Shown piece by piece: positions 37,007-45,464 of a stretch of 64,000 bases of DNA (its first letter is position 1; every line of letters begins with the position of its first letter). A program made the translations under genes and the position numbers. Source of the stretch: Microbacterium lemovicicum (GTDB lineage: Bacteria; Actinomycetota; Actinomycetes; Actinomycetales; Microbacteriaceae). The notes under the pieces are model-generated. The model did not search any database and was not told the DNA's origin. It saw nothing but the letters and a program-made list of their open reading frames with translations. The DNA lies in the NCBI RefSeq assembly GCF_003991875.1, contig NZ_CP031423.1:2046001-2110000 (forward strand), given 5' to 3'.

Positions 37007-37756
37007 ATGACCTTCATGACCTCGTCGACCACCGCGCCTTCACCCGCCCTCCACCGCTCCGACGGCACGCCCCTGCGCGTGCTCGTCGTCGACGACGAGC
37101 AGATGCTCACCGACCTCCTGTCGATGGCACTGCGCATGGAGGGCTGGGACGTGCGCTCGGCCGCATCCGGCTTCCAGGCGCTGCAGTCGGCACGCGACTT
37201 CGAACCCGACGCGCTGGTGCTCGACATCATGATGCCCGACCTCGACGGCATGGCCGTCCTGCAGCGGCTGCGCCAGTCGGGCAACGACGTGCCCGTGCTC
37301 TTCCTCACTGCCAAGGATGCCGTCGGCGACCGCGTCGCGGGCCTGACCGCCGGAGGCGATGACTACGTCACGAAGCCCTTCAGCCTCGAAGAGGTCGTCG
37401 CCCGGCTGCGCGGACTCATGCGCCGCGCCGGCACCGCCTCCATCGGCGAGGGCGAGCCGATCCTGCACGTCGGCGACCTGTCGCTGAACGAGGACAGTCA
37501 CGAGGTCATCCGCGGCGGCGATGAGATCGAGCTCACCGCGACGGAGTTCGAGCTGCTGCGCTACCTGATGCGCAACCAGCGCCGCGTCGTGTCGAAGGCC
37601 CAGATCCTCGACCGCGTGTGGAACTACGACTTCGGGGGGCGCTCCAGCGTCGTCGAGCTCTACATCTCCTACCTGCGCAAGAAGATCGACCAGGGACGCG
37701 AGCCGCTCATCCACACCGTCCGCGGTGTGGGCTACATGGTCAAAGCCCCCCAGTGA
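37007..37756 (+). CDS. OmpR-family response regulator
   Basis: A 249-residue two-component regulator. The receiver domain (about 22-135) has acidic residues Asp29-Asp30, phospho-acceptor Asp73 (LVLDIMMPDLDG) and Lys103 (LTAKD). The C-terminal winged helix (about 155-247) shows ELTATEFELLRYLMRNQ and VVELYISYLRKKID with HTVRGVGYMV. The ATG at 37007 has no Shine-Dalgarno sequence. The kinase gene overlaps by four bases. The pattern resembles TcrA/TrcR-type or MtrA-like actinobacterial regulators; target genes are unknown. Confidence 0.94.
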   Translation: MTFMTSSTTAPSPALHRSDGTPLRVLVVDDEQMLTDLLSMALRMEGWDVRSAASGFQALQSARDFEPDALVLDIMMPDLDGMAVLQRLRQSGNDVPVLFLTAKDAVGDRVAGLTAGGDDYVTKPFSLEEVVARLRGLMRRAGTASIGEGEPILHVGDLSLNEDSHEVIRGGDEIELTATEFELLRYLMRNQRRVVSKAQILDRVWNYDFGGRSSVVELYISYLRKKIDQGREPLIHTVRGVGYMVKAPQ

Positions 37757-39288
37757 CGCAGACGGCGGACGCGGAGACGGTGCCGGCCGATGCGGACGCG
37801 CCGCCGGAGCCGTCTCGCCGGCGTCCCCCGTGGACGCTGCAGCGTCGCCTCATCCTGACCGTCGTCGGGATCGTCTCGCTCATCCTCGTGCTCGTGGCCG
37901 TCGTCACGAGCGCCGTGCTGAACAACGTGCTGGAGGAGCGTCTCACCCAGCAGATCCGCGGCGCGCTCGACCGTCTCACCATCGCGGTGCAGCAGTCTCC
38001 GGGCGTCGGCGCGGGAACCGCTCTGCGGGAGAGCCCCGTCGCCCCCGGCACGCTCCTCCTCGTGCAGGAGGACGGCGGACCGACCCTCGGCGCCGTGCTC
38101 GAGTTCGACGGCGACACCGTGGGCCTCGACGACACGCAGATCTCCGACATCGCCGCCGCGCTGTCGCGCCCGACGGTGAGCACCGTCTCGTTGGACGGCC
38201 TGGGCGACTTCACCGTGGGCGTGCGCAGGTTCGACGGCGCGACGGTCGTCGTCGGCATCTCGCGCGAGGAGATCTCGGCCACCGTCGGCCAGATGCTGAC
38301 CGCCATGGGCATCCTCACCGCGGGCGGACTGGTGCTGCTGGCGGCGGCCACCGCCTGGACCATCCGCGTCGGGCTCGCGCCGCTGCGCGACGTCGCCGAG
38401 ACCGCGACCCGCGTCTCCCGCATCCCGCTCGACCAGGGCGAAGTGACCATCACGCAGCGCGTGCCCGAAGACCGCGCGGACCCGAGCACGGAAGTGGGTC
38501 AGGTCGGCGCGGCGCTCAACACCCTGCTCGACCACGTCGCGGCCTCCCTCTCGGCGCGTCAGCAGAACGAGGAGCGGATGCGCGCCTTCGTGGCCGACGC
38601 GAGCCATGAGCTGCGCACGCCGCTGGCCTCCATCCGCGGCTACTCCGAGCTGTCGCTGCGCGCGCTGAAGCAGGATCCGGATGCCGCGGCCCAGACCACC
38701 GGCCCGTCGCTCGAGCGCATCCAGGCGCAGTCTCTGCGCATGACCACCCTCGTGGAGGATCTGCTGCTGCTCGCGCGCCTCGACGAAGGGCAGGAGCTCG
38801 TGCACGGCACCGTCGACCTCACGCGCATGGCGGTCGAGGCTGTCGGCGACGCGCGCCCCGCGGGGCCCGACCACCGCTGGCTCGTCGACGTCGACGAGAC
38901 CCCCGTCGTCATCACCGGCGACGCCGGACGCCTCCAGCAGGTGCTGGCGAACCTTCTGGCCAACGCGCGCACGCACACGCCGTCCGGAACGTCGATCACC
39001 ACGTCGGTGCGGCACGAGGGCTCCGACGCGGTGCTCCGCGTGCACGACGACGGCCCCGGCGTCGACCCGGACGTCGCCTCCGAGCTGTTCGAGCGCTTCG
39101 CGCGTGCCGACCGCTCGCGCGCCCGCAACACGGGAGGCACCGGGCTCGGCCTCTCGATCGCCCGGGCCATCGTGGAAGCCCACCACGGCAGCATCCGCGT
39201 CGACAGCACGCCCGGCGATACGACCTTCACCGTGCGGCTGCCCACGGAGCCGGTGGTCGCCACCACCGGCTCCGTGCCCGCTCAGTAG
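37753..39288 (+). CDS. Sensor histidine kinase
   Basis: A 511-residue membrane kinase. Two transmembrane segments (about 33-53 and 184-204) flank an extracytoplasmic domain of about 130 residues. A HAMP linker follows, then the dimerisation domain with His285 in ADASHELRTPLASIRGY, and the ATPase domain with N box NLLANARTHTP, G1 DDGPGVD, F box FERFARAD and G2 GTGLGLSIARAIVEAHHG. The GTG start overlaps the regulator stop (GTGA), so both are made together. The signal is unknown. The stop overlaps the end of the convergent RnfD-FNR gene by seven bases. Confidence 0.94.
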   Translation: MTQTADAETVPADADAPPEPSRRRPPWTLQRRLILTVVGIVSLILVLVAVVTSAVLNNVLEERLTQQIRGALDRLTIAVQQSPGVGAGTALRESPVAPGTLLLVQEDGGPTLGAVLEFDGDTVGLDDTQISDIAAALSRPTVSTVSLDGLGDFTVGVRRFDGATVVVGISREEISATVGQMLTAMGILTAGGLVLLAAATAWTIRVGLAPLRDVAETATRVSRIPLDQGEVTITQRVPEDRADPSTEVGQVGAALNTLLDHVAASLSARQQNEERMRAFVADASHELRTPLASIRGYSELSLRALKQDPDAAAQTTGPSLERIQAQSLRMTTLVEDLLLLARLDEGQELVHGTVDLTRMAVEAVGDARPAGPDHRWLVDVDETPVVITGDAGRLQQVLANLLANARTHTPSGTSITTSVRHEGSDAVLRVHDDGPGVDPDVASELFERFARADRSRARNTGGTGLGLSIARAIVEAHHGSIRVDSTPGDTTFTVRLPTEPVVATTGSVPAQ

Positions 39289-40874
39289 CCGCTGAACGCG
39301 TCCGTCGTCAGCGAGCGGCTCTTCTCCAGCGCCGGCGCCAGGTCGGCGATGAGCGCGGGCGGTCCGGAGATGTACGTGTGGCGGGCGGCCAGGTCGGGCA
39401 CGACCTGCTGCAGGCCGTCGGCGTCCAGCCGGACGCCCTGGGCCCACATCCAGGTGCGCGGGAGGTCGGCGGGGCGGTCGCGGGTGAAGACGATCACCGG
39501 CACGCCGGACTGCTCCAGATCCTCTCGGAACGCCAGCTCCGACGCCTCGGAGGCGACGTACACCAGCACGATGTCGCGATCCTCGCCCGCGAGCCGCAGC
39601 TGCCGCAGCTGGGAGACGAACGGCGTGATGCCGATGCCCGCGGCCACGAGGAGAAGCGCACTGTCGGTGCGCTTGGGCAGGACGAAGTCGCCCCAGATCC
39701 CCGTCAGGGACAGGGCGCCGTCGTCGGGCACGGCGGCCAGCGCGCGCTTGAAGCTCGAGACCGCGCGCTTCCCGGTCGCGTTGTCCTTGTAGGCGATGCG
39801 CAGCAGCGGCAGATCGGCCGGCGCCGAGGCGATGGAGAACTCGCGGCGCGTGCCGCGGGCGTCCGCGTGCCGGTGCGGCACGTCGATCTCGAGGTACTGC
39901 CCCGGCGCGAAGGACAGCGGCCGCGACACGCGGAACTCGAGCTGGCGCACCGTGGGCGTGACGTCGGCGCGGCGCTCGAGGCGCAGCCGGACGGCGGCGC
40001 GGGCGGAGAACGCCAGCGCGAAGGCGACCAGGTTGCCGATGAGCAGCGCGCGCTCCTGACCCAGGCTGATCGCGCCGAGGGAGATCGGCCACCCGGCCAG
40101 CACGCCCACGACGAGCGCGACCGTGAACTGCTGCCACCGCCGCGGCGGGAGGGTGAGCGGCTCGGAGAGCATGAAGGCGCCCAGGAACAGGAAGGGCGAC
40201 GACCACAGGAGCTGCCAGAACGTCGTGCCGAGATCGAAGGGGAAGCCGGCCGCCTGGGACTGCACCGACACGCGCAGCACCGCCACGGCGACGGCGGCCA
40301 CGAGGAACACCAGCACGATCCGCACCTTCTCGGTGCGCCACAGCACGGCGAGACCGGCGATGATCACCGGCAGCGCCATGGCCGGCGTCCCGACCCACCA
40401 CGAGGGCGTTCCCAGGTCGGGGGCGACGATCGACAGCACCGCGAGTCCGGCCGCACCGGCCGAGGCCGGGTTGAGGATGTGCCGTCCCCGCCAGGCGATG
40501 ACGTACTTCGACAGGGAGGCGACGGCCGCGGCCACAGCGATGCCGAGGAGGCCGAGCGGCTCGACCGTCGGGCGCAGGATGAACAGCAGGATGCCGGCGG
40601 TGATGAGCGACGACTCCAGCCGCCACGACAGCCCGAGCACGCGCCGGGCTCCGGCGTCCGCCGCCGCGCACACGACCACGAGCACGGCCGCCGTGGCCAG
40701 CAGCTCCAGCGGGGCGGGGGTGATGAGGGGCTCGGCGGAGAACACGCCGAAGGCCGACAGCACCAGGGCGATCACCGCCAGTGCCGACAGCGCCATCAGC
40801 ACCAGCCGGTACATCGACACCCGCCCGAGGACGGCGACCACCCGGTGGGACAGGGACGTCAGGGTTCCGATCAC
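39282..40874 (-). CDS. RnfD/NqrB-like membrane protein fused to FAD/NAD reductase (FNR)
   Basis: A 530-residue fusion. Residues about 10-290 hold eight to ten transmembrane segments like NqrB/RnfD, with ILNPASAGAAGLAVL and GAFMLSEPLTLPPRR. Residues about 300-530 are a cytosolic ferredoxin-NADP reductase domain with the FAD motif REFSIASAP, the NAD motif LLLVAAGIGITPF and the C-terminal TYISGPPALI. It should take electrons from NAD(P)H to a membrane flavin and across to the FMN-binding lipoprotein. The GTG start overlaps apbE by four bases. The organisation matches flavin-based extracytoplasmic electron transfer systems; the final acceptor is unknown. Confidence 0.88.
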   Translation of the reverse strand: MIGTLTSLSHRVVAVLGRVSMYRLVLMALSALAVIALVLSAFGVFSAEPLITPAPLELLATAAVLVVVCAAADAGARRVLGLSWRLESSLITAGILLFILRPTVEPLGLLGIAVAAAVASLSKYVIAWRGRHILNPASAGAAGLAVLSIVAPDLGTPSWWVGTPAMALPVIIAGLAVLWRTEKVRIVLVFLVAAVAVAVLRVSVQSQAAGFPFDLGTTFWQLLWSSPFLFLGAFMLSEPLTLPPRRWQQFTVALVVGVLAGWPISLGAISLGQERALLIGNLVAFALAFSARAAVRLRLERRADVTPTVRQLEFRVSRPLSFAPGQYLEIDVPHRHADARGTRREFSIASAPADLPLLRIAYKDNATGKRAVSSFKRALAAVPDDGALSLTGIWGDFVLPKRTDSALLLVAAGIGITPFVSQLRQLRLAGEDRDIVLVYVASEASELAFREDLEQSGVPVIVFTRDRPADLPRTWMWAQGVRLDADGLQQVVPDLAARHTYISGPPALIADLAPALEKSRSLTTDAFSGY

Positions 40875-41743
40875 GTGAACAGCTCCGCTTCGCACTGAGG
40901 CGACCACTCGACGTGGCCGTCGGTCATCATCCGCACCCAGGACGCGCCCCAGGCGACGGCCGCTTCCGGCCCGCCGTCGAAGAAGAGCGCGGTGGCGATC
41001 GCGTCGGCGCGCATCGCCTCGGGGTGCACCGCCCATGTCGCCGCGACCGTGCGCACGGGCGCACCCGTACGGGCGTCGAGCACGTGGTGCAGGCCCCCGC
41101 CCCAGGCACGCCGGTTGGTCGCGGAGGCGCAGAGCGCAGCATCCTGCACGCTCCACACGCCGATGGCCCGTCGCGGGTCGTAGGGGTGCTCCAGGCCGAT
41201 GCGCACGGCGGCGCCGCGGACGGCCAGGTCACCGCTCGCGTCGACGACGAGATCACCGGACGCGTCCGCCGCGAGTGCGGCGAGCACGAGGTCGACGAGC
41301 CGGCCCTTTCCGAGAGCGCCGACGTCGATCAGTCCCGGTCCCGACTGGGCGAGGGTGTCGCCGGTCCAGTCGAGGAGGGCCCGCCACTCCCCCGGCGCAG
41401 GCGTGGGGACGCCGGCGCCGAGGGTGTAGGTCGCGTCGTAGCCGAGGCTCTCCAGCGACCGGCCGACGAGAGGGTTCACCGCTCCGCCGGTCATCGCCGA
41501 GAGCTCCGCGTAGGCGTCGAGCATGGCGGCTCCGTCGGAGGGCAGGGGGACGGCCCGTGCGCCGCGGGCGAGCGCCGTCACGTCGGAGTCCGCGCGGAAA
41601 CGCGACCACTCGCGGTCGAACCGGTCGATGAGTGCCGTCACGCGCGCACGCGCATCGGCCGGCAGCTCGGTGTCGCTCTCGATCTGCCAGCTCGTGCCGA
41701 TGGCCTCGAAGCGCCAGAGCACCCGAGCCGCCGTCGCGGGCAC
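40871..41743 (-). CDS. apbE: FAD:protein FMN transferase ApbE
   Basis: A 290-residue enzyme that links FMN from FAD to a Ser/Thr of exported FMN-binding domains. Family motifs are visible: MGTxW-like EAIGTSWQIES, the FAD-binding GAVNPLVGRSLESLGYDA, IDVGALGKGRLVDLV and the metal-site region DASGDLAVRG with CASATNRRAW and HHVLDARTG. No signal peptide is present, which suggests cytosolic action or a non-classical route. The GTG start shares a base with the stop of the lipoprotein gene (TAGTG). Its substrates are probably the neighbouring lipoprotein and the RnfD fusion. Confidence 0.92.
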   Translation of the reverse strand: MPATAARVLWRFEAIGTSWQIESDTELPADARARVTALIDRFDREWSRFRADSDVTALARGARAVPLPSDGAAMLDAYAELSAMTGGAVNPLVGRSLESLGYDATYTLGAGVPTPAPGEWRALLDWTGDTLAQSGPGLIDVGALGKGRLVDLVLAALAADASGDLVVDASGDLAVRGAAVRIGLEHPYDPRRAIGVWSVQDAALCASATNRRAWGGGLHHVLDARTGAPVRTVAATWAVHPEAMRADAIATALFFDGGPEAAVAWGASWVRMMTDGHVEWSPQCEAELFT

Positions 41744-42243
41744 TAGGCGGTCGCTTCGGACTTGATCTCCCCGATCGCCTGGTTGAATCCGCCGCTGGTC
41801 AGCGACGATCCGGCGACGCGGCTGACGGAGATCTCGTCGATGCCCTTGCCGACCACCACATCGCTGATGCCGCCGATGAACTTCGACTGGTACTCCTTCG
41901 ACTCCGCCTTCTGCGGGTCACCGGTCACCTCGACGGCCGTGATGACGTCGTCGGCCAGCGTCACGGTCACCGAGATCTTCTCGACCGACTCGGGCGTCTG
42001 GTAGGACCCCTCGGCCGTGTAGGTGCCGTCGGCATAGGTGGACGTGGATGCCGCGGCACCCGCCGTCGCAGCGGGAGCCGAGGATGCGGCGGTGCTGGGG
42101 GCCGTCGTGGCGGGGGCGCTCGGCGCGGTCGTGGCGGCGGTCTCGGTCGTCCCCGCGCAGCCGGCCAGGATCAGGACCCCGGCGATGCCGGCGGTGGCTG
42201 CTCCGACGCGGACGGGGCGGGGTACGGCGGTGGTGCGGATCAT
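41743..42243 (-). CDS. FMN-binding lipoprotein (RnfG/NqrC-like)
   Basis: A 166-residue secreted lipoprotein. A signal peptide ends in the lipobox LAGC (Cys29). A Thr/Ala/Pro/Ser-rich linker (31-70) leads to an FMN-binding domain (about 70-160). The motif that is usually SGAT followed by TS reads AGSSLTS here (residues 144-150), so Ser147 replaces the usual flavinylated Thr. The ATG at 42243 has AGGAGG at seven bases. It is first in the operon with apbE and the RnfD-FNR fusion and should carry electrons outside the membrane. Confidence 0.88.
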   Translation of the reverse strand: MIRTTAVPRPVRVGAATAGIAGVLILAGCAGTTETAATTAPSAPATTAPSTAASSAPAATAGAAASTSTYADGTYTAEGSYQTPESVEKISVTVTLADDVITAVEVTGDPQKAESKEYQSKFIGGISDVVVGKGIDEISVSRVAGSSLTSGGFNQAIGEIKSEATA

Positions 42244-42276
42244 GAGAGGTCCTCCTTCTGCGGTGCCTCGCGGCGT

Positions 42277-42286
42277 GATGTACATC
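42277..42286. promoter_or_regulatory. Palindrome GATGTACATC upstream of the flavin operon
   Basis: Perfect ten-base palindrome flanked by GCGT and ACGC (one base offset), overlapping TA-rich promoter-like sequence on the minus strand. Possible repressor operator. Confidence 0.4.
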
Positions 42287-42313
42287 TACGCTAACGACAC
42301 GAAGAAGAAGGCC

Positions 42314-42340
42314 CTGGGGTTCAGCTTGGAGCTTCCCCAG
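42314..42340 (-). terminator. Hairpin after prs
   Basis: CTGGGG / CCCCAG outer stem with an inner AGCT/AGCT stem, 15 bases past the prs stop and followed on the minus strand by CTTCTTCTTCG... pyrimidine-rich sequence upstream of the divergent run of the flavin operon promoter region. It separates prs from the flavin cassette. Confidence 0.55.
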
Positions 42341-42354
42341 TATCCGGAATCACG

Positions 42355-43389
42355 TCAGGCGGCGCCGTCGAACATGCTGGTGACGGAGCCGTCCTCGAAG
42401 ACCTCGTGGATCGCGCGCGCGAGCAGCGGCGCGATCGGCAGGATCGTCAGCGACGGGAAGCGCTTGGCCTCGGGCACGGGCACGGTGTCGGTGACGACCA
42501 CCTCGTCGATGGCCTCGCTCTGGAGCCGCTGGGTGGCCGGGTCGCTGAAGATCGCGTGCGTCGCCGCCACGATGACGCGCACGGCGCCGTTCGCCTTGAG
42601 AGCCTCGGCGGCCTTGACGATCGTGCCGCCGGTGTCGATCATGTCGTCGACGAGGAGGCAGACGCGGCCGGAGACGTCGCCGACGATCTCGCTGACCGTC
42701 ACCTGGTTGGCGACGTTCGGATCGCGGCGCTTGTGGATGATGGCGAGGGGCGCGCCCAGGCTGTCCGACCAGGTGTCGGCGACGCGCACGCGGCCGGTGT
42801 CGGGCGACACGACCGTGAGCCGCGCCCGGTCGTCGGGGCTCAGCGTCTTCTGGAAGTACTCCAGCAGCACCGGCTTGGCGAAGAGGTGGTCGACGGGTCC
42901 GTCGAAGAAGCCCTGGATCTGCGCGGCGTGCAGGTCGACGCTCATGACGCGGTCGGCACCGGCGGTGCGCATCAGGTCGGCGACGAGGCGCGCGCTGATG
43001 GGCTCGCGGCCGCGGCCCTTCTTGTCCTGACGGGAGTACGGGTAGTAGGGCGCCACGACGGTGATGCGCTTGGCGCTGGCGCGCTTGGCGGCGTCGAGCA
43101 TGATGAGCGTCTCCATGAGCCACTCGTTGACCGGCGGCCCGAAGCTCTGGATCAGGAAGAAGTCGCAGCCTCGGATCGACACCTCGAAGCGGGTGAGGAT
43201 CTCTCCCGAGGCGAACGTGCGGTACTCGGTGGGCACCAGCTCGGTCCCCATGTGCTCGGCGACCTGCATCGCGAGCTCGGGGTGGGAGCTGCCGCGGGCG
43301 ACGACCAGCCGCTTCTTCGTCTTGGCTACCAGGCCGGGGGCGATGTCGTGCTCCCGGTCGAGCTCAACGGTCTTGCTCTTGCGCGCCAT
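42355..43389 (-). CDS. prs: Ribose-phosphate diphosphokinase
   Basis: A 344-residue class I PRPP synthetase, supplying nucleotide, His and Trp synthesis and, in actinobacteria, decaprenylphosphoryl arabinose. The family blocks are present: FASGEILTRFEVSIRG, the flexible YYPYSRQDKKGRGREPIS, DLHAAQIQGFFDGPVDHL, SPDTGRVRVA and the PRPP loop LLVDDMIDTGGTI. An N-terminal lead of about 25 residues is slightly longer than usual. The start overlaps the end of glmU by 26 bases, consistent with the conserved glmU-prs operon. Confidence 0.96.
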   Translation of the reverse strand: MARKSKTVELDREHDIAPGLVAKTKKRLVVARGSSHPELAMQVAEHMGTELVPTEYRTFASGEILTRFEVSIRGCDFFLIQSFGPPVNEWLMETLIMLDAAKRASAKRITVVAPYYPYSRQDKKGRGREPISARLVADLMRTAGADRVMSVDLHAAQIQGFFDGPVDHLFAKPVLLEYFQKTLSPDDRARLTVVSPDTGRVRVADTWSDSLGAPLAIIHKRRDPNVANQVTVSEIVGDVSGRVCLLVDDMIDTGGTIVKAAEALKANGAVRVIVAATHAIFSDPATQRLQSEAIDEVVVTDTVPVPEAKRFPSLTILPIAPLLARAIHEVFEDGSVTSMFDGAA

Positions 43390-44827
43390 CGTCCGCTTCC
43401 TGTGTGGACCGGGAGACGGCGTCTGCCGCGGGGGTTCCCGGTCGGTTCTTCTCGACCCACCCCTCGACGTTGCGCTGAGGGGCCACGCTCAGTGCCAGGG
43501 CTCCGGCGGGGACGTCCTTGCGGATGACCGCTCCGGCCCCGGTCTTGGCGCCGTCTCCGATCCTAACCGGCGCGACGAAGACGTTGTGCGACCCGGCGTG
43601 CACGTGGTCGCCGATCTCCGTGCGGTGCTTGGAGATGTCGTCGTAGTTCGCCGTGATGGCCCCGGCGCCGAGGTTCACGCCGACCCCGATGGTCGTGTCG
43701 CCGATGTACGAGAGGTGCGGCACCTTGCTGCCCTCGCCGATGGTGGAGTTCTTGGTCTCCACGAAGGTGCCGATCTTGCCCTTGTCGCCGAGGTAGGTGC
43801 CCGGTCGCAGGTAGGCGAACGGACCGACGGTCGCCCCCGCGCCGATGACGGCCAGCGTGGCGTCGGTGCGGCTGACGACGGCGTCCTCGCCCACCTCGCA
43901 GTCCACGAGGCTCGTGTCGGGCCCGACCGTGGCACCCTCGGCGATGGTCGTGGATCGCAGGATCTGGGTGCCGGGCAGCACCGTGACGTCGGGGGCCAGG
44001 GTGGCGGTGACGTCGATCCACGTCGTCGCCGGATCGAGGATCGTGACCCCCTCGCGCTGCCAGTGGCGCACGGTGCGCGCGTTGAGCAGGCGCGCGGCCT
44101 CGGCCAGCTGCACCCGGTCGTTGACGCCCAGGGCCGCTGCGGCATCGGGAGCCACCGTCGCCGACACCCCCAGCCGGGAGTCGCGCAGCAGGGCCACGAC
44201 GTCGGTCAGGTACTTCTCCCCCTGCGCGTTGGCGGTGCCGACGAGCGCGAGATGCGAGCGCAGGGATGCCGTGCGGAAGACGTAGACGCCGGCGTTGATC
44301 TCGCCGACGGCCGCCTCCTCGGCGGTGGCGTCCTTCTGCTCCACGATGCGGTGCACCTCGCCTGCGTCGTCGCGCAGCACGCGACCGTAGCCGGAGGCGT
44401 CGTCGAGCCGGGCGCTGAGGAGGGTGACGGCGGCGCCGCCCTCGCGGTGCGCGCGCACGAGGTCGGTGAGCGTGGCGGTCTCGAGGAGCGGCACGTCGCC
44501 GCTCAGCACGAGCACGTCGCCCTCGAACTCCGACAGCGCCTCCAGCGCCACCTCGACGGCGCGTCCGGTGCCGGGCACGTCGTCCTGGTCGACGACCTGC
44601 ACACCCGGGAACTCCGTCACGACGGCGTCGGCGACGAGGTCGCGCTCGTGGCGCACGACCACGAGCATGCGCTCGGGCTCCAGCTCGAGGGCGGTCGCGA
44701 GCACGTGGCCCACGAGCGCGCGCCCGCCGATGCGGTGGAGCACCTTGGGCGTGCGGGACTTCATGCGCGTGCCCTGGCCTGCGGCGAGGACGATGACGGC
44801 GAGCGGGGTGGCGGTGATGTCGGACAT
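43364..44827 (-). CDS. glmU: Bifunctional UDP-N-acetylglucosamine pyrophosphorylase/GlcN-1-P acetyltransferase
   Basis: A 487-residue enzyme that makes UDP-GlcNAc for peptidoglycan. The N-terminal uridylyltransferase (1 to about 245) has VIVLAAGQGTRMKSRTPKVLH, LVLSGDVPLL and GEINAGVYVF. The C-terminal left-handed beta helix (about 265-460) has hexapeptide repeats, GTFVETKNSTIGEG, LSYIGDTTIG and the acetyl-CoA site NYDDISKHRTEIGDHVHAGS. The ATG lies one base past the 3' end of the tRNA-Gln gene, so no leader of its own exists. It overlaps prs downstream. Confidence 0.96.
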   Translation of the reverse strand: MSDITATPLAVIVLAAGQGTRMKSRTPKVLHRIGGRALVGHVLATALELEPERMLVVVRHERDLVADAVVTEFPGVQVVDQDDVPGTGRAVEVALEALSEFEGDVLVLSGDVPLLETATLTDLVRAHREGGAAVTLLSARLDDASGYGRVLRDDAGEVHRIVEQKDATAEEAAVGEINAGVYVFRTASLRSHLALVGTANAQGEKYLTDVVALLRDSRLGVSATVAPDAAAALGVNDRVQLAEAARLLNARTVRHWQREGVTILDPATTWIDVTATLAPDVTVLPGTQILRSTTIAEGATVGPDTSLVDCEVGEDAVVSRTDATLAVIGAGATVGPFAYLRPGTYLGDKGKIGTFVETKNSTIGEGSKVPHLSYIGDTTIGVGVNLGAGAITANYDDISKHRTEIGDHVHAGSHNVFVAPVRIGDGAKTGAGAVIRKDVPAGALALSVAPQRNVEGWVEKNRPGTPAADAVSRSTQEADDGAQEQDR

Positions 44828-44828
44828 G

Positions 44829-44900
44829 CTCCGCCGCCAGGATTCGAACCTGGACCGAACAGCTCCAAAGGCTGTCGTGCTGCCGTTACACTACGGCGGA
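44829..44900 (-). tRNA. tRNA-Gln (anticodon UUG)
   Basis: A 72-base cloverleaf. The acceptor stem is TCCGCCG/CGGCGGA with G73, the anticodon arm ACAGC-CTTTGGA-GCTGT gives UUG, and the T arm is CCAGG-TTCGAAT-CCTGG. CCA is not encoded; the next bases are CATG, in which the glmU start codon begins. Reads CAA and CAG. Confidence 0.95.
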
Positions 44901-44954
44901 CCGTGCGGCCGGGACACGGACGCGCGTCAAGTCTGCCAGTCCCGCCCCCCAGTC

Positions 44955-44960
44955 GATAAT
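44955..44960 (+). promoter_or_regulatory. -10 box of the marR gene
   Basis: GATAAT, six bases before the ATG at 44967. Confidence 0.5.
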
Positions 44961-44966
44961 GGAGCC

Positions 44967-45464
44967 ATGGCGAACACCAGCGACGAGGTCGACCGCATCG
45001 TCGAGGCGTGGATCGCCCAGCGACCCGACCTCGACTTCTCGCCGCTGGAGGTCCTGTCCCGCGTCGATCGGCTCTCCCGGCACCTCGACCGCGCACGCCG
45101 CGACGCCTTCCGCCGCAGCGAGCTCGAGCCGTGGGAGTGGGACGTGCTGTCGGCCCTGCGCCGCGCGGGCGAGGACTACCAGCTCAGCCCGAAGCAGCTG
45201 CTGCAGCAGACGCTCGTCTCGAGCGGCACCATGACCAACCGGATCGACCGGCTGGTGGCACGCCGGCTCGTCAGGCGCGAAGCCGACCCCGACGACGGGC
45301 GCAGCATCCTGGTCACCCTCACCGATGACGGGCGCATCCGCGTGGACGCCGCCATCACGCGTCTCGTCGACGCCGAGGCCCTGCTGCTGGACAGCCTGTC
45401 CAGGGCCGACAGGGACCGCCTCGCCGGCCTGCTCCGCAAGCTCAGCCTGGGGTTCGACGCGTGA
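44967..45464 (+). CDS. MarR family transcriptional regulator
   Basis: A 165-residue winged-helix regulator. The DNA-binding region reads EPWEWDVLSALRRAG, then LSPKQLLQQTLVSSGTMTNRID (recognition helix) and the wing with READPDDGRSILVTLTDDG. N- and C-terminal helices form the dimer interface. It is probably leaderless. The next gene, a membrane protein, overlaps by four bases, so the two are coupled and the regulator may control it. Ligand unknown. Confidence 0.92.
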   Translation: MANTSDEVDRIVEAWIAQRPDLDFSPLEVLSRVDRLSRHLDRARRDAFRRSELEPWEWDVLSALRRAGEDYQLSPKQLLQQTLVSSGTMTNRIDRLVARRLVRREADPDDGRSILVTLTDDGRIRVDAAITRLVDAEALLLDSLSRADRDRLAGLLRKLSLGFDA

